From Henricia sp. BOLD:AAB3569 (lineage: Eukaryota; Echinodermata; Asteroidea; Spinulosida; Echinasteridae): a stretch of 64,000 nt of DNA. Both the position numbers and the translations under genes were made by a program. The first letter of the stretch is position 1. Each line of letters begins with the position of its first letter. The notes beneath the pieces are model-generated. The model searched no databases, had not been told where the DNA came from, and was given only the letters and a program-made list of their open reading frames with translations. The stretch lies in assembly GCA_037783545.1 (NCBI GenBank), contig JBBELK010000096.1, positions 3,100,001 to 3,164,000 on the forward strand. The letters are read 5' to 3'. Below are positions 43,701 to 58,394 of this stretch, piece by piece.

Positions 43701-46700
43701 CTTGACTTACAAATTTTCCGACGTTTGGACCACACTTTGACCAAATTCCGGTCCCAAACAAGCCTGAGCATGCGCACGAGTGATCAGGAGTACACGGGCA
43801 GCCACGGTCTGCAGAGCAGGCAGGAAGCCCGAGCCCAGTTTTCCCTAAACTCTGAAATTTCTCGGCCATTTTCCGGCGAAAGTCTGTCAATTTTTCAGGA
43901 CAAGTGCGGAATATAGACTGTTTGGAGCATGCAAAATTTGAAGTTCGTCGGAAAATTTCTTGACTTCCAAATTTGCCGACGTTTGGACCACACTTTGACC
44001 AAATTCCAGTCCCAAACAAGACTGAGCATGCGCACGAGTGATCAGGAGTACACGGACAGCCACGGTCTGCAGAGCAGGCAGGAAGCCCGAGCCCAGTTTT
44101 CCCTGAACTCTGAAATTTATCGGCCATTTCCCGGCGAAAGTCTGTCAATTTTTTCAGGACAAGTGCGGAATATAGACTGTTTGGAGCATGCAAAATTTGA
44201 AGTTCGTCGGAAAATTTCTTGACTTACAAATTTTCCGACGTTTGGACCACACTTTGACCAAATTCCCGTCCCAAACAAGACTGAGCATGCGCACGAGTGA
44301 TCAGGAGTACACGGACAGCCACGGTCTGCAGAGCAGGCAGGAAGCCCGAGCCCAGTTTTCCCTAAACTCTGAAATTTCTCGGCCATTTCGCGGCGAAAGT
44401 CTGTCAATTTGTTCAGGACAAGTGCGGAATATAGACTGTTTGGAGCATGCAAAATTTGAAGTTCGTCGGAAAATTTCTTGACTTCCAAATTTGCCGACGT
44501 TTGGACCACACTTTGACCAAATTCCCGTCCCAAACAAGACTGAGCATGCGCACGAGTGATCAGGAGTACACGGACAGCCACGGTCTGCAGAGCAGGCAGG
44601 AAGCCCGAGCCCAGTTTTCCCTAAACTCTGAAATTTCTCGGGCATTTCCCGGCGAAAGTCTGTCAATTTTTCAGGACAAGTGCGGAATATAGACTGTTTG
44701 GAGCATGCAAAATTTGAAGTTTGTGGGAAAATTTCTTGACTTCCAAATTTGCCGACGTTTGGACCACACTTTGACCAAATTCCGGTCACAAACAAGACTG
44801 AGCATGCGCACGAGTGATCAGGAGTACACGGACAGCCACGGTCTGCAGAGCAGGCAGGAAGCCCGAGCCCAGTTTTCCCTGAACTCTGAAATTTATCGGC
44901 CATTTCCCGGCGAAAGTCTGTCAATTTTTTCAGGACAAGTGCGGAATATAGACTGTTTGGAGCATGCAAAATTTGAAGTTCGTCGGAAAATTTCTTGACT
45001 TACAAATTTTCCGACGTTTGGACCACACTTTGACCAAATTCCCGTCCCAAACAAGACTGAGCATGCGCACGAGTGATCAGGAGTACACGGACAGCCACGG
45101 TCTGCAGAGCAGGCAGGAAGCCCGAGCCCAGTTTTCCCTAAACTCTGAAATTTCTCGGCCATTTCGCGGCGAAAGTCTGTCAATTTGTTCAGGACAAGTG
45201 CGGAATATAGACTGTTTGGAGCATGCAAAATTTGAAGTTCGTCGGAAAATTTCTTGACTTCCAAATTTGCCGACGTTTGGACCACACTTTGACCAAATTC
45301 CCGTCCCAAACAAGACTGAGCATGCGCACGAGTGATCAGGAGTACACGGACAGCCACGGTCTGCAGAGCAGGCAGGAAGCCCGAGCCCAGTTTTCCCTAA
45401 ACTCTGAAATTTCTCGGGCATTTCCCGGCGAAAGTCTGTCAATTTTTCAGGACAAGTGCGGAATATAGACTGTTTGGAGCATGCAAAATTTGAAGTTTGT
45501 GGGAAAATTTCTTGACTTCCAAATTTGCCGACGTTTGGACCACACTTTGACCAAATTCCGGTCACAAACAAGACTGAGCATGCGCACGAGTGATCAGGAG
45601 TACACGGACAGCCACGGTCTGCAGAGCAGGCAGGAAGCCCGAGCCCAGTTTTCCCTAAACTCTGAAATTTCTCTGCCATTTCCCGGCGAAAGTCTGTCAA
45701 TTTTTCAGGACAAGTGCGGAATATAGACTGTTTGGAGCATGCAAAATTTGAAGTTTGTCGGAAAATTTCTTGACTTACAAATTTTCCGACGTTTGGACCA
45801 CACTTTGACCAAATTCCCGTCCCAAACAAGAATGAGCATGCGCACGAGTGATCAGGAGTACACGGAGAGCCACGGTCTGCAGAGCAGGCAGGAAGCCCGA
45901 GCCCAGTTTTCCCTAAACTCTGAAATTTCTCGGCCATTTCGCGGCGAAAGTCTGTCAATTTGTTCAGGACAAGTGCGGAATATAGACTGTTTGGAGCATG
46001 CAAAATTTGAAGTTCGTCGGAAAATTTCTTGACTTCCAAATTTGCCGACGTTTGGACCACACTTTGACCAAATTCCCGTCCCAAACAAGACTGAGCATGC
46101 GCACGAGTGATCAGGAGTACACGGACCACCACGGTCTGCAGAGCAGGCAGGAAGCCCAAGCCCAGTTTTCCCTAAACTCTGAAATTTCTCGGCCATTTCC
46201 CGGCGAAAGTCTGTCAATTTTTCAGGACAAGTGCGGAATATAGACTGTTTGGAGCATGCAAAATTTGAATTTTGTCGGAAAATTTCTTGACTTCCAAATT
46301 TGCCGACGTTTGGACCACACTTTGACCAAATTCCGGTCCCAAACAAGACTGAGCATGCGCACGAGTGATCAGGAGTACACGGACAGCCACGGTCTGCAGA
46401 GCAGGCAGGAAGCCCGAGCCCAGTTTTCCCTAAACTCTGAAATTTCTCGGCCATTTCCCGGCGAAAGTCTGTCAATTTTTCAGGACAAGTGCGGAATATA
46501 GACTGTTTGGAGCATGCAAAATTTGAAGTTTGTCGGAAAATTTCTTGACTTACAAATTTTCTGACGTTTGGACCACACTTTGACCAAATTCCCGTCCCAA
46601 ACAAGACTGAGCATGCGCACGAGTGATCAGGAGTACACGGACAGCCACGGTCTGCAGAGCAGGCAGGAAGCCCGAGCCCAGTTTTCCCTAAACTCTGAAA

Positions 46701-46772
46701 TTTCTCGGCCATTTCGCGGCGAAAGTCTGTCAATTTGTTCAGGACAAGTGCGGAATATAGACTGTTTGGAGC

Positions 46773-49700
46773 ATGCAAAATTTGAAGTTCGTCGGAAAAT
46801 TTCTTGACTTCCAAATTTGCCGACGTTTGGACCACACTTTGACCAAATTCCCGTCCCAAACAAGACTGAGCATGCGCACGAGTGATCAGGAGTACACGGA
46901 CAGCCACGGTCTGCAGAGCAGGCAGGAAGCCCGAGCCCAGTTTTCCCTAAACTCTGAAATTTCTCGGGCATTTCCCGGCGAAAGTCTGTCAATTTTTCAG
47001 GACAAGTGCGGAATATAGACTGTTTGGAGCATGCAAAATTTGAAGTTTGTGGGAAAATTTCTTGACTTCCAAATTTGCCGACGTTTGGACCACACTTTGA
47101 CCAAATTCCGGTCACAAACAAGACTGAGCATGCGCACGAGTGATCAGGAGTACACGGACAGCCACGGTCTGCAGAGCAGGCAGGAAGCCCGAGCCCAGTT
47201 TTCCCTAAACTCTGAAATTTCTCTGCCATTTCCCGGCGAAAGTCTGTCAATTTTTCAGGACAAGTGCGGAATATAGACTGTTTGGAGCATGCAAAATTTG
47301 AAGTTTGTCGGAAAATTTCTTGACTTACAAATTTTCCGACGTTTGGACCACACTTTGACCAAATTCCCGTCCCAAACAAGACTGAGCATGCGCACGAGTG
47401 ATCAGGAGTACACGGACAGCCACGGTCTGCAGAGCAGGCAGGAAGCCCGAGCCCAGTTTTCCCTAAACTCTGAAATTTCTCGGCCATTTCGCGGCGAAAG
47501 TCTGTCAATTTGTTCAGGACAAGTGCGGAATATAGACTGTTTGGAGCATGCAAAATTTGAAGTTCGTCGGAAAATTTCTTGACTTCCAAATTTGCCGACG
47601 TTTGGACCACACTTTGACCAAATTCCCGTCCCAAACAAGACTGAGCATGCGCACGAGTGATCAGGAGTACACGGACAGCCACGGTCTGCAGAGCAGGCAG
47701 GAAGCCCGAGCCCAGTTTTCCCTAAACTCTGAAATTTCTCGGGCATTTCCCGGCGAAAGTCTGTCAATTTTTCAGGACAAGTGCGGAATATAGACTGTTT
47801 GGAGCATGCAAAATTTGAAGTTTGTCGGAAAATTTCTTGACTTCCAAATTTGCCGACGTTTGGACCACACTTTGACCAAATTCCCGTCCCAAACAAGACT
47901 GAGAATGCGCACGAGTGATCAGGAGTACACGGACAGCCACGGTCTGCAGAGCAGGCAGGAAGCCCGAGCCCAGTTTTCCCTAAACTCTGAAATTTTTCGG
48001 CCATTTCCCGGCGAAAGTCTGTCAATTTTTCAGGACAAGTGCGGAATATAGACTGTTTGGAGCATGCAAAATTTGAATTTTGTCGGAAAATTTCTTGACT
48101 TCCAAGTTTGCCGACGTTTGGACCACACTTTGACCAAATTCCCGTCCCAAACAAGACTGAGCATGCGCACGAGTGATCATGAGTACACGGACAGCCACGG
48201 TCTGCAGAGCAGGCAGGAAGCCCAAGCCCAGTTTTCCCTGAACTCTGAAATTTCTCGGCCATTTCCCGGCGAAAGTCTGTCAATTTTTCAGGACAAGTGC
48301 GGAATATAGACTGTTTGGAGCATGCAAAATTTGAAGTTTGTCGGAAAATTTCCTGACTTCCAAATTTGCCGACGTTTGGACAACACTTTGACCAAATTCC
48401 CGTCCCAAACAAGACTGAGCATGCGCACGAGTGATCAGGAGTACACGGACCACCACGGTCTGCAGAGCAGGCAGGAAGCCCAAGCCCAGTTTTCCCTAAA
48501 CTCTGAAATTTCTCGGCCATTTCCCGGCGAAAGTCTGTCAATTTTTCAGGACAAGTGCGGAATATAGACTGTTTGGAGCATGCAAAATTTGAATTTTGTC
48601 GGAAAATTTCTTGACTTCCAAATTTGCCGACGTTTGGACCACACTTTGACCAAATTCCGGTCCCAAACAAGACTGAGCATGCGCACGAGTGATCAGGAGT
48701 ACACGGACAGCCACGGTCTGCAGAGCAGGCAGGAAGCCCGAGCCCAGTTTTCCCTAAACTCTGAAATTTCTCGGCCATTTCCCGGCGAAAGTCTGTCAAT
48801 TTTTCAGGACAAGTGCGGAATATAGACTGTTTGGAGCATGCAAAATTTGAAGTTTGTCGGAAAATTTCTTGACTTACAAATTTTCCGACGTTTGGACCAC
48901 ACTTTGACCAAATTCCCGTCCCAAACAAGACTGAGCATGCGCACGAGTGATCAGGAGTACACGGACAGCCACGGTCTGCAGAGCAGGCAGGAAGCCCGAG
49001 CCCAGTTTTCCCTAAACTCTGAAATTTCTCGGCCATTTCGCGGCAAAAGTCTGTCAATTTGTTCAGGACAAGTGCGGAATATAGACTGTTTGGAGCATGC
49101 AAAATTTGAAGTTCGTCGGAAAATTTCTTGACTTCCAAATTTGCCGACGTTTGGACCACACTTTGACCAAATTCCCGTCCCAAACAAGACTGAGCATGCG
49201 CACGAGTGATCAGGAGTACACGGACAGCCACGGTCTGCAGAGCAGGCAGGAAGCCCGAGCCCAGTTTTCCCTAAACTCTGAAATTTCTCGGGCATTTCCC
49301 GGCGAAAGTCTGTCAATTTTTCAGGACAAGTGCGGAATATAGACTGTTTGGAGCATGCAAAATTTGAAGTTTGTGGGAAAATTTCTTGACTTCCAAATTT
49401 GCCGACGTTTGGACCACACTTTGACCAAATTCCGGTCACAAACAAGACTGAGCATGCGCACGAGTGATCAGGAGTACACGGACAGCCACGGTCTGCAGAG
49501 CAGGCAGGAATCCCGAGCCCAGTTTTCCCTAAACTCTGAAATTTCTCTGCCATTTCCCGGCGAAAGTCTGTCAATTTTTCAGGACAAGTGCGGAATATAG
49601 ACTGTTTGGAGCATGCAAAATTTGAAGTTTGTCGGAAAATTTCTTGACTTACAAATTTTCCGACGTTTGGACCACACTTTGACCAAATTCCCGTCCCAAA

Positions 49701-50387
49701 CAAGACTGAGCATGCGCACGAGTGATCAGGAGTACACGGACAGCCACGGTCTGCAGAGCAGGCAGGAAGCCCGAGCCCAGTTTTCCCTAAACTCTGAAAT
49801 TTCTCGGCCATTTCGCGGCGAAAGTCTGTCAATTTTTCAGGACAAGTGCGGAATATAGACTGTTTGGAGCATGCAAAATTTGAAGTTCGTCGGAAAATTT
49901 CTTGACTTCCAAATTTGCCGACGTTTGGACCACACTTTGACCAAATTCCCGTCCCAAACAAGCCTGAGCATGCGCACGAGTGATCAGGAGTACACGGGCA
50001 GCCACGGTCTGCAGAGCAGGCAGGAAGCCCGAGCCCAGTTTTCCCTAAACTCTGAAATTTCTCGGCCATTTTCCGGCGAAAGTCTGTCAATTTTTCAGGA
50101 CAAGTGCGGAATATAGACTGTTTGGAGCATGCAAAATTTGAAGTTTGTCGGAAAATTTCTTGACTTACAAATTTTCCGACGTTTGGACCACACTTTGACC
50201 AAATTCCCGTCCCAAACAAGACTGAGCATGCGCACGAGTGATCAGGAGTACACGGACAGCCACGGTCTGCAGAGCAGGCAGGAAGCCCGAGCCCAGTTTT
50301 CCCTAAACTCTGAAATTTCTCGGCCATTTCGCGGCGAAAGTCTGTCAATTTGTTCAGGACAAGTGCGGAATATAGACTGTTTGGAGC
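46773..50387. repeat. 14-monomer block, copy 2
   Basis: Second copy of 34114-37728. Differences noticed include GGACAACAC for GGACCACAC (about 48379), GGCAAAAGTC for GGCGAAAGTC (about 49042), GGAATCCCGA for GGAAGCCCGA (about 49507), and TTGTTCAGG where copy 1 has TTGTATAGG (about 50350 versus 37691). Part of the same order (from 36179) also recurs at 40054-41603. Confidence 0.85.
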
Positions 50388-53300
50388 ATGCAAAATTTGA
50401 AGTTCGTCGGAAAATTTCTTGACTTCCAAATTTGCCGACGTTTGGACCACACTTTGACCAAATTCCCGTCCCAAACAAGACTGAGCATGCGCACGAGTGA
50501 TCAGGAGTACACGGACAGCCACGGTCTGCAGAGCAGGCAGGAAGCCCGAGCCCAGTTTTCCCTAAACTCTGAAATTTCTCGGGCATTTCCCGGCGAAAGT
50601 CTGTCAATTTTTCAGGACAAGTGCGGAATATAGACTGTTTGGAGCATGCAAAATTTGAAGTTTGTGGGAAAATTTCTTGACTTCCAAATTTGCCGACGTT
50701 TGGACCACACTTTGACCAAATTCCCGTCCCAAACAAGCCTGAGCATGCGCAGGAGTGATCAGGAGTACACGGGCAGCCACGGTCTGCAGAGCAGGCAGGA
50801 AGCCCAAGCCCAGTTTTCCCTAAACTCTGAAATTTCTCGGCCATTTCCCGGCGAAAGTCTGTCAATTTTTTCAGGACAAGTGCGGAATATAGACTGTTTG
50901 GAGCATGCAAAATTTGAAGTTCGTCGGAAAATTTCTTGACTTCCAAATTTGCCGACGTTTGGACCACACTTTGACCAAATTCCGGTCCCAAACAAGACTG
51001 AGTATGCGCACGAGTGATCAGGAGTACACGGACAGCCACGGTCTGCAGAGCAGGCAGGAAGCCCGAGCCCAGTTTTCCCTAAACTCTGAAATTTCTCGGC
51101 CATTTCCCGGCGAAAGTCTGTCAATTTTTCAGGACAAGTGCGGAATATAGACTGTTTGGAGCATGCAAAATTTGAATTTTGTCGGAAAATTTCTTGACTT
51201 CCAAATTTGCCGACGTTTGGACCACACTTTGACCAAATTCCGGTCACAAACAAGACTGAGCATGCGCACGAGTGATCAGGAGTACACGGACAGCCACGGT
51301 CTGCAGAGCAGGCAGGAAGCCCGAGCCCAGTTTTCCCTAAACTCTGAAATTTCTCTGCCATTTCCCGGCGAAAGTCTGTCAATTTTTCAGGACAAGTGCG
51401 GAATATAGACTGTTTGGAGCATGCAAAATTTGAAGTTTGTCGGAAAATTTCTTGACTTACAAATTTTCCGACGTTTGGACCACACTTTGACCAAATTCCC
51501 GTCCCAAACAAGACTGAGCATGCGCACGAGTGATCAGGAGTACACGGACAGCCACGGTCTGCAGAGCAGGCAGGAAGCCCGAGCCCAGTTTTCCCTAAAC
51601 TCTGAAATTTCTCGGCCATTTCGCGGCGAAAGTCTGTCAATTTTTCAGGACAAGTGCGGAATATAGACTGTTTGGAGCATGCAAAATTTGAAGTTCGTCG
51701 GAAAATTTCTTGACTTCCAAATTTGCCGACGTTTGGACCACACTTTGACCAAATTCCCGTCCCAAACAAGCCTGAGCATGCGCACGAGTGATCAGGAGTA
51801 CACGGGCAGCCACGGTCTGCAGAGCAGGCAGGAAGCCCGAGCCCAGTTTTCCCTAAACTCTGAAATTTCTCGGCCATTTTCCGGCGAAAGTCTGTCAATT
51901 TTTCAGGACAAGTGCGGAATATAGACTGTTTGGAGCATGCAAAATTTGAAGTTCGTCGGAAAATTTCTTGACTTCCAAATTTGCCGACGTTTGGACCACA
52001 CTTTGACCAAATTCCAGTCCCAAACAAGACTGAGCATGCGCACGAGTGATCAGGAGTACACGGACAGCCACGGTCTGCAGAGCAGGCAGGAAGCCCGAGC
52101 CCAGTTTTCCCTGAACTCTGAAATTTATCGGCCATTTCCCGGCGAAAGTCTGTCAATTTTTTCAGGACAAGTGCGGAATATAGACTGTTTGGAGCATGCA
52201 AAATTTGAAGTTCGTCGGAAAATTTATTGACTTCCAAATTTTCCGACGTTTGGACCACACTTTGACCAAATTCCCGTCCCAAACAACACTGAGCATGCGC
52301 ACGAGTGATCAGGAGTACACGGACAGCCACGGTCTGCAGAGCAGGCAGGAAGCCCGAGCCCAGTTTTCCCTAAACTCTGAAATTTCTCGGCCATTTCCCG
52401 GCGAAAGTCTGTCAATTTTTCAGGACAAGTGCGGAATATAGACTGTTTGGAGCATGCAAAATTTGAATTTTGTTGGAAAATTTCTTGACTTCCAAATTTG
52501 CCGACGTTTGGACCACACTTTGACCAAATTCCCGTCCCAAACAAGACTGAGCATGCGCACGAGTGATCAGGAGTACACGGACAGCCACGGTCTGCAGAGC
52601 AGGCAGGAAGCCCGAGCGCAGTTTTCCCTGAACTCTGAAATATCTCGACCATTTCCCGGCGAAAGTCTGTCAATTTTTCAGGACAAGTGCGGAATATAGA
52701 CTGTTTGGAGCATGCACAATTTGAAGTTCGTCGGAAAATGTCTTGACTTCCAAATTTGCCGACGTTTGGACCACACTTTGACCAAATTCCCGTCCCAAAC
52801 AAGACTGAGCATGCGCACGAGTGATCAGGAGTACACGGACAGCCACGGTCTGCAGAGCAGGCAGGAAGCCCGAGCCCAGTTTTCCCTGAACTCTGAAATA
52901 TCTCGACCATTTCCCGGCGAAAGTCTGTCAATTTTTCAGGACAAGTGCGGAATATAGACTGTTTGGAGCATGCAAAATTTGAAGTTCGTCGGAAAATTTC
53001 TTGACTTCCAAATTTGCCGACGTTTGGACCACACTTTGACCAAATTCCGGTCCCAAACAAGACTGAGCATGCGCACGAGTGATCAGGAGTACACGGACAG
53101 CCACGGTCTGCAGAGCAGGCAGGAAGCCCGAGCCCAGTTTTCCCTGAACTCTGAAATATCTCGACCATTTCCCGGCGAAAGTCTGTCAATTTTTCAGGAC
53201 AAGTGCGGAATATAGACTGTTTGGAGCATGCAAAATTTGAAGTTCGTCGGAAAATGTCTTGACTTCCAAATTTGCCGACGTTTGGACCACACTTTGACCA

Positions 53301-54776
53301 GATTCCCGTCCCAAACAAGACTGAGCATGCGCACGAGTGATCAGGAGTACACGGACAGCCACGGTCTGCAGAGCAGGCAGGAAGCCCAAGCCCAGTTTTC
53401 CCTGAACTCTGAAATATCTCGGCCATTTCCCGGCGAAAGTCTGTCAATTTTTCAGGACAAGTGCGGAATATAGACTGTTTGGAGCATGCAAAATTTGAAG
53501 TTCGTCGGAAAATTTCTTGACTTCCAAATTTGCCGACGTTTGGACCACACTTTGACCAAATTCCGGTCCCAAACAAGACTGAGCATGCGCACGAGTGATC
53601 AGGAGTACACGGACAGCCACGGTCTGCAGAGCAGGCAGGAAGCCCAAGCCCAGTTTTCCCTAAACTCTGAAATTTCTCGGCCATTTCCCGGCGAAAGTCT
53701 GTCAATTTGTCAGGACAAGTGCGGAATATAGACTGTTTGGAGCATGCAAAATTTGAAGTTTGTCGGACAATTTCTTGACTTCCAAATTTTCCGACGTTTG
53801 GACCACACTATGACCAAATTCCCGTCCCAAACAAGACTGAGCATGCGCACGAGTGATCAGGAGTACACGGACAGCCACGGTCTGCAGAGCAGGCAAGAAG
53901 CCCGAGCCCAGTTTTCCCTAAACTCTGAAATTTCTCGGCCATTTCCCGGCGAAAGTCTGTCAATTTTTCAGGACAAGTGCGGAATATAGACTGTTTGGAG
54001 CATGCAAAATTTGAGGTTCGTCGGAAAGTTTGTTGACTTCCAAATTTGCCGACGTTTGGACCACACTTTGACCAAATTCCCGTCCCAAACAAGACTGAGC
54101 ATGCGCACGAGTGATCAGGAGTACACGGACAGCCACGGTCTGCAGAGCAGGCAGGAAGCCCGAGCCCAGTTTTCCCTAAACTCTGAAATTTCTCGGCCAT
54201 TTCGCGGCGAAAGTCTGTCAATTTTTCAGGACAAGTGCGGAATATAGACTGTTTGGAGCATGCAAAATTTGAAGTTCGTCGGAAAATTTCTTGACTTCCA
54301 AATTTGCCGACGTTTGGACCACACTTTGACCAAATTCCGGTCCCAAACAAGACTGAGCATGCGCACGAGTGATCAGGAGTACACGGACAGCCACGGTCTG
54401 CAGAGCAGGCAGGAAGCCCAAGCCCAGTTTTCCCTAAACTCTGAAATTTCTCGGCCATTTCCCGGCGAAAGTCTGTCAATTTTTTCAGGACAAGTGCGGA
54501 ATATAGACTGTTTGGAGCATGCAAAATTTGAAGTTCGTCGGAAAATTTATTGACTTCCAATTTTTCCGACGTTTGGACCACACTTTGACCAAATTCCCGT
54601 CCCAAACAAGACTGAGCATGCGCACGAGTGATCAGGAGTACACGGACAGCCACGGTCTGCAGAGCAGGCAGGAAGCCCGAGCCCAGTTTTCCCTAAACTC
54701 TGAAATTTCTCGGCCATTTCCCGGCGAAAGTCTGTCAATTTTTCAGGACAAGTGCGGAATATAGACTGTTTGGAGC

Positions 54777-57700
54777 ATGCAAAATTTGAATTTTGTTGGA
54801 AAATTTCTTGACTTCCAAATTTGCGGACGTTTGGACCACACTTTGACCAAATTCCCGTCCCAAACAAGACTGAGCATGCGCACGAGTGATCAGGAGTACA
54901 CGGACAGCCACGGTCTGCAGAGCAGGCAGGAAGCCCGAGCCCAGTTTTCCCTGAACTCTGAAATATCTCGACCATTTCCCGGCGAAAGTCTGTCAATTTT
55001 TCAGGACAAGTGCGGAATATAGACTGTTTGGAGCATGCAAAATTTGAAGTTCGTCGGAAAATTTCTTGACTTCCAAATTTGCCGACGTTTGGACCACACT
55101 TTGACCAAATTCCAGTCCCAAACAAGACTGAGCATGCGCACGAGTGATCAGGAGTACACGGACAGCCACGGTCTGCAGAGCAGGCAGGAAGCCCGAGCCC
55201 AGTTTTCCCTGAACTCTGAAATTTCTCGGCCATTTCCCGGCGAAAGTCTGTCAATTTGTTCAGGACAAGTGCGGAATATAGACTGTTTGGAGCATGCAAA
55301 ATTTGAAGTTCGTCGGAAAATTTCTTGACTTCCAAATTTGCCGACGTTTGGACCACACTTTGACCAAATTCCGGTCCCAAACAAGACTGAGCATGCGCAC
55401 GAGTGATCAGGAGTACACGGACAGCCACGGTCTGCAGAGCAGGCAGGAAGCCCAAGCCCAGTTTTCCCTAAACTCTGAAATTTCTCGGCCATTTCCCGGC
55501 GAAAGTCTGTCAATTTTTTCAGGACAAGTGCGGAATATAGACTGTTTGGAGCATGCAAAATTTGAAGTTCGTCGGAAAATTTATTGACTTCCAAATTTTC
55601 CGACGTTTGGACCACACTTTGACCAAATTCCCGTCCCAAACAAGACTGAGCATGCGCACGAGTGATCAGGAGTACACGGACAGCCACGGTCTGCAGAGCA
55701 GGCAGGAAGCCCGAGCCCAGTTTTCCCTAAACTCTGAAATTTCTCGGCCATTTCCCGGCGAAAGTCTGTCAATTTTTCAGGACAAGTGCGGAATATAGAC
55801 TGTTTGGAGCATGCAAAATTTGAATTTTGTCGGAAAATTTCTTGACTTCCAAATTTGCCGACGTTTGGACCACACTTTGACCAAATTCCCGTCCCAAACA
55901 AGACTGAGCATGCGCACGAGTGATCAGGAGTACACGGACAGCCACGGTCTGCAGAGCAGGCAGGAAGCCCGAGCGCAGTTTTCCCTGAACTCTGAAATAT
56001 CTCGACCATTTCCCGGCGAAAGTCTGTCAATTTTTCAGGACAAGTGCGGAATATAGACTGTTTGGAGCATGCAAAATTTGAAGTTCGTCGGAAAATTTCT
56101 TGACTTCCAAATTTGCCGACGTTTGGACCACACTTTGACCAAATTCCGGTCCCAAACAAGACTGAGCATGCGCACGAGTGATCAGGAGTACACGGACAGC
56201 CACGGTCTGCAGAGCAGGCAGGAAGCCCAAGCCCAGTTTTCCCTAAACTCTGAAATTTCTCGGCCATTTCCCGGCGAAAGTCTGTCATTTTTTTCAGGAC
56301 AAGTGCGGAATATAGACTGTTTGGAGCATGCAAAATTTGAAGTTCGTCGGAAAATTTCTTGACTTCCAAATTTGCCGACGTTTGGACCACACTTTGACCA
56401 AATTCCCGTCCCAAACAAGACTGAGCATGCGCACGAGTGATCAGGAGTACACGGACAGCCACGGTCTGCAGAGCAGGCAGGAAGCCCGAGCCCAGTTTTC
56501 CCTGAACTCTGAAATATCTCGACCATTTCCCGGCGAAAGTCTGTCAATTTTTCAGGACAAGTGCGGAATATAGACTGTTTGGAGCATGCAAAATTTGAAG
56601 TTCGTCGGAAAATTTCTTGACTTCCAAATTTGCGGACGTTTGGACCACACTTTGACCAAATTCCCGTCCCAAACAAGACTGAGCATGCGCACGAGTGATC
56701 AGGAGTACACGGACAGCCACGGTCTGCAGAGCAGGCAGGAAGCCCGAGCCCAGTTTTCCCTGAACTCTGAAATATCTCGACCATTTCCCGGCGAAAGTCT
56801 GTCAATTTTTCAGGACAAGTGCGGAATATAGACTGTTTGGAGCATGCAAAATTTGAAGTTCGTCGGAAAATTTCTTGACTTCCAAATTTGCCGACGTTTG
56901 GACCACACTTTGACCAAATTCCAGTCCCAAACAAGACTGAGCATGCGCACGAGTGATCAGGAGTACACGGACAGCCACGGTCTGCAGAGCAGGCAGGAAG
57001 CCCGAGCCCAGTTTTCCCTGAACTCTGAAATTTCTCGGCCATTTCCCGGCGAAAGTCTGTCAATTTGTTCAGGACAAGTGCGGAATATAGACTGTTTGGA
57101 GCATGCAAAATTTGAAGTTCGTCGGAAAATTTCTTGACTTCCAAATTTGCCGACGTTTGGACCACACTTTGACCAAATTCCGGTCCCAAACAAGACTGAG
57201 CATGCGCACGAGTGATCAGGAGTACACGGACAGCCACGGTCTGCAGAGCAGGCAGGAAGCCCAAGCCCAGTTTTCCCTAAACTCTGAAATTTCTCGGCCA
57301 TTTCCCGGCGAAAGTCTGTCAATTTTTTCAGGACAAGTGCGGAATATAGACTGTTTGGAGCATGCAAAATTTGAAGTTCGTCGGAAAATTTATTGACTTC
57401 CAAATTTTCCGACGTTTGGACCACACTTTGACCAAATTCCCGTCCCAAACAAGACTGAGCATGCGCACGAGTGATCAGGAGTACACGGACAGCCACGGTC
57501 TGCAGAGCAGGCAGGAAGCCCGAGCCCAGTTTTCCCTAAACTCTGAAATTTCTCGGCCATTTCCCGGCGAAAGTCTGTCAATTTTTCAGGACAAGTGCGG
57601 AATATAGACTGTTTGGAGCATGCAAAATTTGAATTTTGTCGGAAAATTTCTTGACTTCCAAATTTGCCGACGTTTGGACCACACTTTGACCAAATTCCCG

Positions 57701-58394
57701 TCCCAAACAAGACTGAGCATGCGCACGAGTGATCAGGAGTACACGGACAGCCACGGTCTGCAGAGCAGGCAGGAAGCCCGAGCGCAGTTTTCCCTGAACT
57801 CTGAAATATCTCGACCATTTCCCGGCGAAAGTCTGTCAATTTTTCAGGACAAGTGCGGAATATAGACTGTTTGGAGCATGCAAAATTTGAAGTTCGTCGG
57901 AAAATTTCTTGACTTCCAAATTTGCCGACGTTTGGACCACACTTTGACCAAATTCCGGTCCCAAACAAGACTGAGCATGCGCACGAGTGATCAGGAGTAC
58001 ACGGACAGCCACGGTCTGCAGAGCAGGCAGGAAGCCCAAGCCCAGTTTTCCCTAAACTCTGAAATTTCTCGGCCATTTCCCGGCGAAAGTCTGTCATTTT
58101 TTTCAGGACAAGTGCGGAATATAGACTGTTTGGAGCATGCAAAATTTGAAGTTCGTCGGAAAATTTCTTGACTTCCAAATTTGCCGACGTTTGGACCACA
58201 CTTTGACCAAATTCCCGTCCCAAACAAGACTGAGCATGCGCACGAGTGATCAGGAGTACACGGACAGCCACGGTCTGCAGAGCAGGCAGGAAGCCCGAGC
58301 CCAGTTTTCCCTGAACTCTGAAATATCTCGACCATTTCCCGGCGAAAGTCTGTCAATTTTTCAGGACAAGTGCGGAATATAGACTGTTTGGAGC
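54777..58394. repeat. Two successive 1809-bp higher-order units
   Basis: Monomers from 54777 to 56585 are followed by a second set, 56586 to 58394, in the same order at offset 1809 bp (seven monomers). Shared markers include ATTTGCGGACG (about 54832 and 56631), GTCATTTTTTTCAGG (about 56283 and 58092) and CGAGCGCAGTTTTCC (about 55972 and 57781). Parts of it also recur further right at offset 3358 (from about 60720). Confidence 0.75.
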
